Source: Sisyra terminalis
Lineage: Eukaryota > Arthropoda > Insecta > Neuroptera > Sisyridae
Reading direction: 5' to 3'
Assembly: GCA_958496175.1 (NCBI GenBank)
Contig: OY292277.1
Span: 47,627,050-47,691,049, forward strand
DNA length: 64,000 bases
The notes beneath the pieces were generated by a model that saw only the letters and a list, made by a program, of their open reading frames with translations, was not told the DNA's origin and ran no database searches. The position numbers and the translations under genes were made by a program. Shown in pieces: positions 21,501 through 33,470 of this stretch (its first letter is position 1; each line of letters starts with the position of its first letter).

Positions 21501-24421
21501 ATTGCTCAAATTTCAACTAATTATTACATGGTTTTTCTTCAAAGTATGCAAGCAATATTTCTTTTTCTTCCAAAACTCTCAAACGACAGAAAAACACCAA
21601 AATATTTCATAATCATTTCTTTACAAATTCCAATAGAAGAATGCTAACTTGCTGGGCGTAAATATTGGTTCCTTAAACCAGAAAATATGCTTTGATACTA
21701 AACTATCTAATTAGTTTTATCTAAGTAAATTATTTCAATGCTTCATTAATCCCAATTAATATTTGTTCAAATGGTTCCAATGAATTAAAAATTCGGTAGA
21801 AACCTACGGTACCTACAAGTAAAACGTTGCCCTTATAAGGTGTTCATTTTGTGTTTGGTACTATCGGCTTGAAACTTTATCTTCCCCACAAATCAAAGTA
21901 GAAAAGGGATGAAAAAATGATCAAAAATCAAATATTTTGGTATCTTATTTTAAAGTGGTAAACATTCCCTGGATATTGAATTAGGATCACTCATATTTTT
22001 ATTCAATTCCTAGAGATGTCGGCGTGTTTCATAAAGAATTGGCTATTGTTAGTATTGACTATTGTAAATCCTCTGATTTTATTAGAGTATGGATTATTAA
22101 AACAATTTAAGGTATTCTTAATTAACTTTCAACCCTGCCATTTTCTGGAAATCGTTTAAAACTAAGCTTTATTAAATATACCTTTTAGCGAAATTCTTGA
22201 TGGTATATTAAATATAGAGATGCACTAATCAAATTTTAGTTTAAATGAACCAAATGTGTATATATTTTTTTAAATATATAAGCACAAATAAGCGTTAAAA
22301 CAAATTATTGAATTATTTTATTTCTTTCTAAAACAGGAAAACAGGGTTTTAAGTTAATTTTCATTAAAACTACAATAATTTTAGGTGGTCCTAAAACAAT
22401 GGTCAGGGATGGTAGATATTTGAGTGGAGTTTTACCACTATATTTAGCTAAGAAATAGTTCAAATAAATATAAAATAAACATTATAAATTCATACTTGTA
22501 ACTTTGTGTGCAAAACGCACTGTTATTTTGACAATATTGCAACTTGAATGAAAAAAAACTTTAAGAAATTAGGGTTCTAATCTCCTTAGGACTATTTATG
22601 AAACTTTAACCAATTTTTCTTATCAATAATACCATGATACAACAAATCCAGTATAAGCCAATGGTTTGATAAGTGATTGTTGATGGCTTATTTACCCAAA
22701 AAAAATACTTAGAGATATCATATGTCAAGCCTATAACCTTTACCGTCCTGAAAGGGACAAAAATTTACAGTTTAGACATCTAAGAATTTTCCTGCCCCAT
22801 GCGAATTTTCCTCTTTCCAATTGATTAAAACATTGACAAGAAACAACTAAATTTTCACTGTTGGGTTACTTATAAAATGATTCGCATTTTTTGATAGATT
22901 TCCCAAAGATTTTAGTACCAAGATTGAAAAATTATTTGGGAAAACCGATTTTTTTCAACGAATATTTTTTTTTCAAGTTTCAAAGAACTCTTAATTTTGA
23001 TTGCTTGAAAGTTTTGGACAATTTTTTGAATTTTTTCTTATCAAAGTGCTATTGAAACGTAAGGGAGGATTTGAGGATACCAAAACATACTTTGAAACAA
23101 ATTTGTCGTTTGAAGTCAATTGAGACCAACTTTAAGAAAAAACTCATTAAATATCAGTAAGGACCTATTTTCACCATCAATTTTCATAATCATTTCAAGA
23201 GGGAATGTCATTTGATGAACATAAAATACCACATCATATTTCAACCTATGAATTTTCTTCAATTATTCTCCAAACCAAAAACATCTTATTAGTGGTCATT
23301 GTGGCAAAATTTAGTCTACTTAACCGAATAATTTGTGTAAAAAAGGTTCAACTTTAAAAAATGTCTTCATTATACATTAAGTAAATAAATATTTCTTCTG
23401 GCAATTCTTTCATTCTAAAAAGTTTAAATTGTAACAATTCCTGTTTAAAGTGTACTTAACAAATCATCCTCTTATATTAACAATTTATCTATATATTTAA
23501 CCTTTTATTATTAAAGTTAATGTCAAACAAAAATTACAAAAATACTATTAAAAAACTTAAAAATCGTATTTCATTTTTGTTCATGCATTTTGTTCTCTAA
23601 AATGCAACCATAGAAATGCATGGAGTTCAATTTCGTTGATTTTCAAGCAATTTTAAGTGCTCTACAAAAAGAATATAATATGATTTATTAGTATACAATC
23701 TCAAAAATTAAATCATTAAAACATTGAGTAAAAAGCTCTCCAAAGCTTTTACATATTCAATGTGTTGAATAATTATTGTTTTTTCATTAACTAAGCAGAT
23801 CTAGCACTTCATTTCTAATATGTATAAGACGTATTATCATTTTAATCAAATTTATTAAGAATTATCGATTGAGTTATCGAATTTTCAACCCTTATGTTAC
23901 CCCACGAAAGTTTTACAAGTTTTTTTTTTTTTTTTTTGGTACCTGTCTAACTCGATTTTATAATTATCCTCGTTTTGTAACGTTAATAATATCTATAAAG
24001 TTTTGGCAGTCAAAGTATAATAGAAACGAATTTATTTTTAGTAAGCTGATACCCTCAACTTCGACTACATGACATATTAAAACGTGAACAGTATCCAGTG
24101 ATTTGATTTTTGATTTTTTCTATTGGTTTATAAAAACTGTTGTAATTTTCCGGGTACAAGTTTATAAGCTTACGATTTTTATACTTCAAAAAGTGTATAA
24201 CGTATAAAAATTCTTATTTTTATAAAAAAAAAAATGATAAACCCTATTTTTGTAATCATTAAAATCCTATCCAATGACCTACCTTACAATTGTAGAGATG
24301 GTTACGGTGGAATATAAAAAATTTTCTGCTCAAAGTTGAAAATGGACACTCAAGTGTCCAGGTAGTATTTTAAGGGTTAAATTATTTTTTTTTAAAATAC
24401 AAAACAAGTGTATTTAAAAGT
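21501..24421. other. Gene-free AT-rich DNA
   Basis: No gene or RNA gene seen. Includes a run of 17 or so T residues near 23,920 and many short A/T runs. Confidence 0.5.
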
Positions 24422-24472
24422 TTCTTATTTTCTGGATACTTTTTAATATTTGACATTTTTATTAAATTTTTT

Positions 24473-24510
24473 GTACTACGTTTCGCCACTTTCGCAGCTT
24501 CTTCAGATAC
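24473..24510 (-). ncRNA. Hammerhead ribozyme motif, left half
   Basis: Minus strand: stem I GTAT/GTAC (one wobble), core CTGAAGA, stem II GCTGC/GTGGC with GAAA loop (two wobbles), then GAAA, ACGT, A at the cleavage position. Confidence 0.55.
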
Positions 24511-24583
24511 TCAATTATAAAAATCAAATTTTTAAATCCATGTAAAATTTACATGGATTTAAAAATTTGATGTTTATAATTGA

Positions 24584-24621
24584 GTATCTGAAGAAGCTGT
24601 GAAAGTGGCGAAACGTAGTAC
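24584..24621 (+). ncRNA. Hammerhead ribozyme motif, right half
   Basis: Same layout as the left half: GTAT, CTGAAGA, stem II with loop, GAAA, ACGT, A, GTAC. It differs in stem II (GCTGT/GTGGC) but keeps all core bases. Confidence 0.55.
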
Positions 24622-24671
24622 AAAAATTTAATAAAAACATCAAATATTATAAAATATCCCGAAAATAAGAA

Positions 24672-25766
24672 TAATTAATGCATAATAAAACCATGGATAA
24701 GAATACCAACAATGTGTTTAATTTTTTTTTTATAGCATAGAATTTTATTGATATTCTTCTACGATTTTAATTTATTTTCAGTAATAAGTAAAGACATATG
24801 CTATCAATTTTGATCCTCCAATTCTTCAGATTCATCTAATACTTCCAAAGACAATGTTTTCCTTTTCAATCTCAGACAATAATCACTTAATTTTAACTTT
24901 CTACAACATAAACGCACCTGATTTATTCATTCATTTTCTAAACAAAAGCAATTTTTAATAATTCCCAACAATGAAATTTCGATTAGAACCAGACAAAAAC
25001 GATAGCCTAAAAATCGACCAACTTCGATTACAATCTAACAGGTAGTTGAAAATTGGTCCAATTATTCGATCTAATCAATAAAATTAAGTTGTATCACACC
25101 ACCTAACCGAGAAAGATCTCGAAATCGTATCACAGGTCTTTTGAATGCATAAAGGCGTCAAGATCTTGATATTTGTTTTCTTGGGTATTTTATTTTCAAC
25201 GCACAACAATGCATATTATAATATTATTAGGCCGGTGCGACTTAATGGCGTATTAAATGTGGCAATATATTTTAGCTGAGTTGGAAAAAATAAAATGGTT
25301 GACGCGTTGTATATTGAGAAATGGAACAACGCATTGTGCAGCATAGGATAATCCATCTTTTGTGACCCTCGGGCTCTTCGAGCGTGGGTGTTTGCTTTTG
25401 GGAACGTGGAAGAAGGAACGCGAAAGACGAGGGTGGACTGCCCTCGACCAGCCAATAAGCGAATCGGCTTCAAGATCAAAATCTTGTCTTGACATTTCAA
25501 ATAAAATATATTGGGATTTCTTTTATTATATTATTTCTTTTCATTTTGGAATGGAAAAATATGGCGGATAATGATTGATATTGTGCAAGTAATAATAATT
25601 TTTCACTTGAGATAATAAGCTGTGATATTATGGAATAGAATGGATATAGCTAATCAATTTACTAAGGCAACAAGTGGCTGGAAATTATGCAATTTTTTTA
25701 ACCATTTATACAAAGTTTTCCCTTCATCAATTGAATTTTATACTTTTTTGCAATTTAAATTTTAAT
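24672..25766. other. Gene-free DNA with a GC-richer island at about 25.34-25.50 kb
   Basis: No gene recognised. The island shows overlapping open frames on both strands, as expected from locally raised GC, and none resembles a family I know. A regulatory or short exon function cannot be excluded. Confidence 0.45.
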
Positions 25767-25834
25767 TGAATAAGAAGACAATTCAGGTTGTTTAAGATCG
25801 GTTTTTTTATTTAATATTTTTTAATATTCAAATT

Positions 25835-25871
25835 ATCTACGTTTCGTTACGTATCGTAACTTCATCAGGCT
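25835..25871 (-). ncRNA. Hammerhead ribozyme motif
   Basis: Minus strand: core CTGATGA, stem II GTTAC/GTAAC, GAAA, ACGT, A, identical in core to the 5.19-kb copy. Stem I is weakened because GCT has become GAT. Confidence 0.55.
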
Positions 25872-25950
25872 TCTATAAAAATTAAAATAATTTCAAAATA
25901 TGTCAATCATACATAAATTTCAAAACTATTATAATAAACATATAATATAG

Positions 25951-26968
25951 ATTAGACTGATTCAAAAAAAAATGATGATTTTTTTTTCTTAATTATATCG
26001 AAAATATTGTTGGGAATGACAAAAAATCCGGTGATAGCTTAATCTCTAAATAATAATATTAAGAGGTGCCGCATCGCAAATTTCGATTTTCCATTTTAAT
26101 AACATGGGAACAATATTCTCTTGCACTTTGGAATTTTATAGCTCACGTTGGTGACAATATTTCGGAATAACCAAGGTATATTCTTGTAGAAAATTGAACG
26201 ATCTACAAAAGAGGTCTTGTACAAATTTTTGATATATTTACTCCTCCAAAAGCTATTCGAGGTCAAAGTTGAACTAAAGATAAATTTTAATATTTTTTCA
26301 TTTTTTTTACGCAACCATCAATTTTATGAGAAAATTTTATAGGACATCTTTTGTAGAGAACTTTTTACTATAACTTATCTCCATAAAAGTTTTTGATATT
26401 TTTCACAGGTCTTAAGTTATTTGTATTAAACTGAAAATATTCGTAATTTTATTGTTTTAAATTAATAATATTTCCTGAATTATTATATTTTTAACATAAA
26501 AATTATTTTTTTAATTTTAATTTAATAACTCAGAACCTGTGAAAAATATCAAAAACTTTTATTGAGATAAGTTATAGAAAAAAAAATGCTCTACAAAAAA
26601 TGTCCTATAAAATTTTCTCATAAAATTTATAATTGCTTCAAAAAATTGAAAAAAATATTAAAATTTATCTTTAGTTCAACTTTAACCTCGAATAACTTTT
26701 GAAGGAATAAATATATCAAAAACTTGTAAGAAACCTTTTTGTTGATCGTTCAATTTATTGCCACCAACGTGAGCTATAAAATTCCAAAGTGCAACAGAAT
26801 ATTGTTCCCATGTTATTTAAAATGGAAAATCAAAATTCGCGATGTGGCACCTCTTAATATTAATATTAAGAGCTAAAACTTTCACAGGATCTTTTTTTGT
26901 CATTTCCAACAATATTTTCGATATAATTAAGAAGAAAAAATCATACTTTTTTTTGAATCAGTCTTATA
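25951..26968. mobile_element. 1-kb foldback element, second member of the TTAGACTG family
   Basis: Near-complete palindrome with ends ATTAGACTGATTCAAA and TTTGAATCAGTCTTAT, meeting around 26,460. It shares TATATCGAAAATATTGTT and AATATTAAGAGGT with the 6.09-7.07-kb element. No clean TA duplication remains. It has no coding capacity; the 72-codon frame inside is a shadow of the arm. It is nested in the 27-bp-TIR element. Confidence 0.75.
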
Positions 26969-27020
26969 AAGATAGTATAAAATATTTGTAATTAAACAAC
27001 CTGAATTGTCTTCTTATTTA

Positions 27021-28668
27021 AAAAAAGCTGAGATCTGAATTTTATCATTTATTAAATTTTAATGACAAATTAACAGTGTTTGCTCATAAATTTATGGCCA
27101 ATATTCACATTTTTGCTTAATTTTCTAGAGATGGAAGGCAAATATTCTTTAATCATCGATCGAAGTTATATAAATTATTAGTTATATACTTTATTAAAAT
27201 AAAATTTATAATCATTCGCCTTTTTATGATATATCTTAAAGAAAGTTTAAATGTTTCTTCAGTTGATAACCAGAGAAGATATGAGGGCTTTTTACTTAAC
27301 TACCATAACTTATAGTACAACGTATGTCTATTATTTAACCCTTCTACGAAATATAGATCTTATTTTTCATGAAATGGAAAAATATAATTAAATAATTATA
27401 ACAAACATAAAATTATATTATTCTTATGGTATGTGACTATATAAAGATTTCTTCACTTTTTTAATAAGAACTGAAATCCGCTTTTTACGTCACATTTTTA
27501 ATTTATGATTTAAAAAAATCAAATGATTAGTTACAGTAATTTGAACGCAGTATGAGTTTGCATATATGAATTTCCAATGGCAGAAGTATAGCTATACCTA
27601 TCATATATAAATATGATGTTCAATTTATCTTTAATTTATCAATTTCAACGAACAAATAATATCCTTTTTCAATGAGATTGTATAATTAAAATCTCTTAAT
27701 ACTCGTTACGAGTATAGATATGTATGTAAATATGCATCTTTAGATTTTGTAATGAGCATATTTCTTGGTAAAAATGCTTTTATATTACAATGCTACAATA
27801 CTTCGTAATTTTATTCACTTGCAATAATCATAGAAATTAATTCAATTAGATTAAGTTTAACAAAATGATTTGAAGAAATTTTATTATGCGGTTTTATTCA
27901 GCACACGTGAAGTCCAAAGATGATGGAAATGACGTCAATTATGTAAGGGTTAATCTTGCGGGTTTTCCCTTTGTCTAAGTAACTCCTTTATAAATTATTT
28001 CAATAATGTCTTTCGTTTTTATTTAACCAAATTTGATACTTGAAAATGAAAAATTTAGACTGAAAAAAACATCAAAATATTAATTTTAAATATTACCTTA
28101 AAGAGGGATCGAATTAAAATTGGCAAAAATTGATCTAATAGCTCCTGGATCTCTCTTTTAAATTTCTAATTTCCGTTCTTGGAATTTAATGGAGTTATAA
28201 GAGCTAACGTGCCAAACTCATAAAGTTTTCAATTGATGAAAGATTTGTTTTATATGCAATAATTAATAAGAATGGTTTGATTCGTGGTATCGAATCCATT
28301 ATACTACGATAGTGTTCGATCCTTTTTTTTACTAAAGATTAAGCCTTAAATCTTTGCCACGTCTTGGAAATTATTAGGAGTATTTCTTTCGATGCATTTC
28401 ATCCTCCATATAATTATATTTTCTGCTTTTGATATAGGGAGGCATCGGTATTTATGTGAAAACTGATACATAAATCATTGGAGGAAGTATCTTGGCGTAA
28501 GTTGTTTCTGATTACATCATTTAATTGCACTTTAAGACAATGGTGAAGTCTCAAATTTCATTTGTGTAATTATCAATGTTAGCACAAAAGAAAAAAACTA
28601 ATGTTATACCGATTATTGTATTTACTATTGGAATCATCTTTACCGGAAATTTGCGATGGATCATTTTT
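27021..28668. other. Gene-free AT-rich DNA
   Basis: No gene seen. One perfect CRE-type octamer TGACGTCA lies near 27,931; alone it is weak evidence for regulation. Confidence 0.5.
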
Positions 28669-29656
28669 ATTTCAATTTAAAGATGTATATAGTATACTCT
28701 ATTATTGATATCAAAAATTGAGGTCATAGAGAAAATGGTCAATTTATTACCAGACTGTCCGATGCTCAGCAAAAATTTCAAAAATTTTTTTTAGTCCGAA
28801 AAAATTAAAGCTTCATTAAGTTTACATAAAAAAGCCATGGCCGTACGCCATGTTGACGAATGTAATGAATGTAGATGCAAAATCATTAGCTTATTTGTAT
28901 ACTTCACAATTTTATAATGAATATGATTAAATTATTGATAAAGGTGGATTTTTTTGACTTTTTGAGGACTTACAATAGCTATTTCAATCTAAAGATGTGT
29001 ATGGTATACTCTATTATTGATACCAAAATTTGACGTCATAGAGAAAATGGTCAATTTATTACCAGACTATCCATTGCTTAGGAAATTTCAATGAATTTAG
29101 GAAAAAATTCCAGGAATCAGGCAAAAAATTTCAAATTTTTTTTTAGTCCGAAAAAATTAAAGCTTCATGTAGTTTACATAAATAAGCCCTAGCCGTAAGC
29201 TATGTTGACGAATGTAATGAATGTAGATGCAAAATCATTAGCTAATTTGTATATTTCACAATTTTATAAAGAACATGATTAAATTATTGATAAAGGTGGA
29301 TTTTTTTGACTTTTGGAGGACTTACAATAGCTATTTCAATCTAAAGATGTGTATGGTATACTCTATTATTGATACCAAAATTTGAGGTCAAAGAGAAAAT
29401 GGTCCATTTATTACCAGACTGTCCATTGATAAGGAAATTTCATTGAATTTAGGAAAAAATTCCAGGGACTATGCAAAAAATTTGGAAAATTTTTTTAGTC
29501 CGAAAACATTTAGACTTTATCATGTTGACAAATGTAATAAATGTAGAAGCAAAATCATTAGCTATTTAGTTTATTTCACAATTTTATAAAGGATATGACT
29601 AATTATTGATAAAAGTGGATTTTTCTGACCTTTGGAGGACCTGCAATAGCGACGAG
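28669..29656. repeat. Satellite-like tandem array, three units of about 310-352 bp
   Basis: Units start at about 28,669, 28,981 and 29,333 with ATTTCAAT.TAAAGATGT. They share GTATACTCTATTATTGATA, GAGAAAATGGTC, TTATTACCAGACT, TTAGTCCGAAAA, AATGTAATGAATGTAGATGC and AAAGGTGGATTTTTTTGAC. Units 2 and 3 carry a 40-bp block around GGAAATTTCA and AATTCCAGG that unit 1 lacks. Unit 3 has lost part of the middle. A relative of the unit end reappears at about 31.59-31.65 kb. Confidence 0.85.
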
Positions 29657-31493
29657 AGTTCAATGGGGATTCGATCATAAGAGTATATCAAAAGTATGTA
29701 CTGTTTTTTGGTATTGATGTATTCTGTTCGTATCATTGAGCTTATAGCAAAAGATTTTAGATTACTATATTTATCAGTTAATTCCTGCATACGTTGCATA
29801 ACTTTCTTTTGCTTTTTTACCTCCGTTTTTCAGCTAGAAGTAGATACTGCATTGATGTTCTTTTTGTTCTGCACTCATTTTAAAATATTTTTGGTTAAAC
29901 TTTTGATGCCCAAGAAGCATTGTTTTTCATGAAAGTCATAAAATTTATTATGAAAAAGAATTGGTTATTCGGATAACTTTGGAAATCAATTCCTGGGTAC
30001 ATTAGTTTTGATTTTTTCAATGCAGTTATTTAGTATGGAAAAAAAGTTTTTATTATAACAAAACTTTTATTAAACTCACATATTATGAAGCTTAAGTACA
30101 TTGCCTTATTCTTCAAAAGTTTAATATTATACTACTTATATCCATCCCCAAATGGCAGATTTTTTTAATAAAATAATTTGCATATCTGTAAATTGCAATG
30201 CATTGGTAAAATTAGGTATAAAGTACAAAATTATTTCAATTCGTACATTAATATTAATAGTAACTCGTCGGAAGATATAAGTTTCTAGACATAAAAAAAT
30301 CAATAATATAAAATTTAAAAAATGTAAAACGGGGTTTAAACGTTGATCTGAAAAATCTTTGTTTTAAAAAGCTTAAGGGTATAAGCATAGCAAATTGATC
30401 ACAAAAAGATGTTCTATTTATACTTCAGAGATTTGTAAAATGTAGATACTAATTGAATACTAAGATCCTGGAAGTTTCGAAATCTTTTATCGATCTACAA
30501 AAATGATTCAAGGATGAGGTTTGCTGGAAAGGTAAACAGTTTTTTTTGGTATTGTATCCAAAAATTATTAGAAACATGGCGAAAATGTATAGCTAAGAAA
30601 AAGAATTAAGAGGAGGAATTAAAGGAGTAAAGAAAAGGATTTATATTGATCAACCTAGGATATTATCAATCGGTTAAACTTCCAGTATCTCAGAAATATA
30701 TTTGTATGTACTAATACACCTCTAAAGTATAATTAAAATATTTATCAGGGCTGATTAACCATTATTGGGATTCCAAACGCTTTAAAAGCAACTTTTAAGC
30801 CTTTTTTTACAAATCTTCCAGCAAATACTATGCAGATCCCAATTTCATAACCAGCTAATATATTCATTTATAATTTTATTAAAATTCATGCACTTACCGA
30901 CTAGATATATAATCAAAATGAAGCTAAATGAAAAATGCATTTTTATCAATTCCCAATCGTGCCACATTGGAATTTCCCAATACCCAATATAAGTCGAAAT
31001 TGACCTTTTGGCTCCAACATACGTACGTGCCAATAAAACTAGAAACAAATGTAAAAAATATTACATTTTCCTCATTTTATTCATGAACACGAATCGTTTC
31101 GAGCAAATCGATAGTTGGTTTCAATTTGAATTTTTCTTCAATTCAAATTTTCTCTTTCCTTTTTTTTTCTTATTCTCTTCTTAACCATGGCTCGTTTCAC
31201 CTGCTTTTATCTGACCAAATAAGTAAGTAACGACTAAGTATAAGCAATGTGGCAATACTTTGAATTATTGCCTAACATTATACGAAACGGTTAAATATAA
31301 ATTGAAACAGAAGTAACCAAACAACTTAAGTATTACATTCAAGGTTTTTTAGTAATCAACGAGGTAATAGTTAAATGGAATTTGTCTAATAATTTTGATT
31401 AGAATGTCCTAGAAAAGTATAGAAAAACTTTATTGAAAATCCGCATTAAAATCATGCAAAAAATATGATGCATTTATGTTATAACTTTTCCTA
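29657..31493. other. Gene-free AT-rich DNA
   Basis: No gene or clear repeat seen; open frames of 66-78 codons here overlap on opposite strands and match nothing known. Confidence 0.5.
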
Positions 31494-31720
31494 AAAATAA
31501 AAGGAAAATCTATAATGGATATTGGTCGTTAAGGATGAGATGGAGCTTTTCATATATATTTATCAGTTAATTCTTATTTGTTTATTTCTGAATTTTGTAA
31601 AGGATATGATTAAATTGTTGGTAAAGGTGGATTTTTTTGACTTTTGGTAAAAAATAAGAGGAAAATCCATAATGGATATTGATAGTTAAGGATGAAGTGA
31701 AGCTTTTCATATACCTATTA
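31494..31720. repeat. Direct duplication flanking a satellite fragment
   Basis: A block with AGGAAAATC.ATAATGGATATTG and GAAGC/GAGCTTTTCATATA occurs at about 31,500-31,558 and again at 31,660-31,715. Between them lies a fragment matching the end of the 28.7-29.6-kb satellite unit (TTTTGTAAAGGATATGATTA and AAAGGTGGATTTTTTTGAC). Confidence 0.65.
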
Positions 31721-31792
31721 TTAAAAGTCAAATCAGATTTTCATTTGAAAAAATTTATTGAAATATTTAATTTGCTTTTACATTGCCATTGC

Positions 31793-32253
31793 AGTACACA
31801 ATTTTATTTGTTCCCTTCAAGCTGTTAAAAGAACATTTTGAGAAAGTCTGCATTTATCCACATTGTAAGGAAAAATGTAGATATAACGGCGGTCCCATCA
31901 ATGGTAACAATATTTTTTACCTTTTTTCATATTCAATACGTTTATTTATTCCTTTCTCTTTCCATCCACATACATATAATTTTGATAATTGCAGTTTCGA
32001 GCCCATCGAGAAGACGAAAGGCTTCGTGCAGTACATAAGACCGCAGCCGACATCTATTTCTTGCATTCGAATAGGAAAAAATTTATATGTCTGTCTGTCT
32101 GTCTGTCTGTCGGGTCCGTTAATCCGTATGTGCCTATATGTCAGCTTTGGAGCCCATGTGTTTCCGCCCCGTGGCACCATCCGCTCTCTTATGTCCTCCG
32201 GCGTTCGTCCTGAAAAAATAAGGAAACACTTCTTTAACTCTCCAATTTTTTAA
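31793..32253 (+). other. Candidate host exon region (unidentified)
   Basis: An open frame of about 150 codons without an upstream ATG begins at a splice-acceptor-like CATTGCCATTGCAG. It encodes FVPFKLLKEHFEKVCIYPHC followed by KEKCRYNGGPING. It then meets a possible intron: GTAACAATA at 31,903 and a second acceptor TTTTGATAATTGCAG ending at 31,995. The following 200 bases are GC-richer than anything nearby. Spliced across that intron, the frame continues as VSSPSRRRKASCST and stops. Unspliced, it runs to 32,253 through a TGTC microsatellite. No protein family is recognised. It could be one or two real exons, an untranslated exon, or chance. Confidence 0.25.
32088..32111. repeat. (TGTC)6 microsatellite
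   Basis: Six perfect tetranucleotide units within the GC-richer candidate exon region. Confidence 0.95.
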
Positions 32254-32819
32254 TTGAGGTACCTCAGAAGGAAAAAAAATGATAATGATAAGGTTATGGT
32301 TGTAATATAGTTCAGACTTGTTAGTGTAGAAATTCGATTTCTGAAACCGAGACATATAATACAGTCCATCCAACCCATTTAGATTTATTTACCGCTGTAA
32401 TTCAATTTCTTCAGTTTTTAATGACCAAATTTTTATTACACACTTAGTACTAGCGATTTAATTATATTCTTTTTGTACAAAAAGAAAAATCAGTTACAGA
32501 AATATCTAAATTTATTTAAAAATATACAAACTGGGTTTCTATTTCTGCAACTCAATTAATTAAAGACTTGCTAAGGAATCAATATAGTATGTACTACTTT
32601 AATTATATCTACTATAGATGGATAACTATTTGATACCCTCAAATTTACCAGCGTTAGTTACTAATACGTCAACAAACTAATGATCAATTCAAAAATATAT
32701 CTATAGAATTTAAAGTTCTAACTTTAAATAAAATTTTGATCCATTAGTGTCTTTTAAATGTTTCACATGAGACGAATAATATAAAGAAGTATCAAGTCCG
32801 CTTAAAAGATATATAAAAT
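32254..32819. other. Gene-free stretch
   Basis: No gene seen; very AT-rich. Confidence 0.5.
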
Positions 32820-33470
32820 TTATGTATGAAAAATTATATAACTCAAATGTTCACCACGTCTAGTTTTATATACGTTGATCCAATGATCAAAAGTTTTGAG
32901 CACATCTTCCAATAGAAATGTTTCTATGGCATTAATTTCGACAATGAGGTCGTATTTTAAATCTTGAATAGTGGCTGGTCAATCAACGTACATTTTACTC
33001 ATCAAAACCCCCATTAAATGAAGTGCAATGGTATTGAATTGCATGATCTTGCAGGCCAATTCGCATTTCTTCGACGCAAAATTAAGCGATTTTCCCAAAA
33101 AAAAAAACCATGCAAATCGTCGATATTTTCACGTGTAGTGTTGCAAGTTGCATTTGTTGAAAATAATTAATAATAATAATAATAATAATTGAAAAGTTTA
33201 TTCCATCAATTTGGGGCAAATAATAGTCGGCTATCATTGCATGATAATGTTTAGAATTGATACTAACCGTGTGTTTCTGTTCATTTTCCAAAAAATAAAG
33301 TTCATTGATACTTTTTGACCATAAAACATACTAAACAGTTTCTTTTTAAGGATGCATCGGCTGCTTTTGACTTTTCCGTGGATTTTCTTCGAACCAATTG
33401 CGGCAATTTTACTCCTTTATCACACATAAATGGAATTAATAAATCTTCAAAATTACAAACTCAACTGGAT
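32820..33470 (-). pseudogene. Mariner-like DDE transposase relic (DDE_3 / DUF4817-type family)
   Basis: On the minus strand, after frameshifts, the following can be read in order: NCRNWFEENPRKSQKQPMHP, LYFLENEQKHTVSI, HYHAMIADYYLPQIDGIN, FQQMQLATLHV, WPARSCN, ATIQDLKYDLIVEINAIE and TFDHWINVYKTRRGEHL, ending SYIIFHT and stop. This follows the C-terminal two thirds of a large insect mariner-like transposase group (pattern VNKQNCR.W.EENPR...HP..VTVWC...GPYFFEN...FQQDGATCHTA...WPPRSCDLTPLDFFLWG). The second catalytic Asp region is damaged (QQM for QQDG), frames shift several times, and an AAT microsatellite interrupts it. The N-terminal HTH domain is not visible. Confidence 0.8.
33168..33189. repeat. 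(TAA)n microsatellite inside the transposase relic
   Basis: Seven TAA units interrupt the segment between QIDGINFS and FQQM of the dead transposase. Confidence 0.9.

Larger units (their letters stand above)
24422..24671. mobile_element. 250-bp palindromic element made of two outward hammerhead units
   Basis: The halves are close reverse complements meeting at about 24,546 with almost no spacer (centre CCATGTAAAATTTACATGG). The outer ends are TTCTTATTTTC and GAAAATAAGAA. Each half is a hammerhead motif plus a roughly 52-bp tail. No coding sequence and no clear target duplication. It looks like two terminal repeats of a Penelope-like design fused head to head, the simplest form of the architecture seen at 34.8-36.0 kb. 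Confidence 0.75.
25767..27020. mobile_element. Element with 27-bp inverted ends and one hammerhead, interrupted by a foldback element
   Basis: Exact inverted ends AATAAGAAGACAATTCAGGT (continuing TGTTTAA) lie at 25,769-25,795 and 26,992-27,018. They equal the tail of the solo element at 5115-5289, so these are the same family. The left side keeps a full hammerhead unit facing outward; on the right only the tail survives. The interior is almost wholly occupied by the foldback element at 25,951-26,968. Confidence 0.75.

Noticed and set aside
23920..23938. Long T run as a reversed LINE poly-A tail
   Set aside because: No LINE coding or 3' UTR signature is found next to it; simple poly-T tracts are common here.
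25216..25571. Three overlapping frames of 69-94 codons on both strands
   Set aside because: Overlap on opposite strands in a GC-richer block is expected by chance; none resembles a known protein.
27928..27938. CRE octamer as a promoter element
   Set aside because: A single perfect TGACGTCA without a nearby gene or conserved context is not enough.
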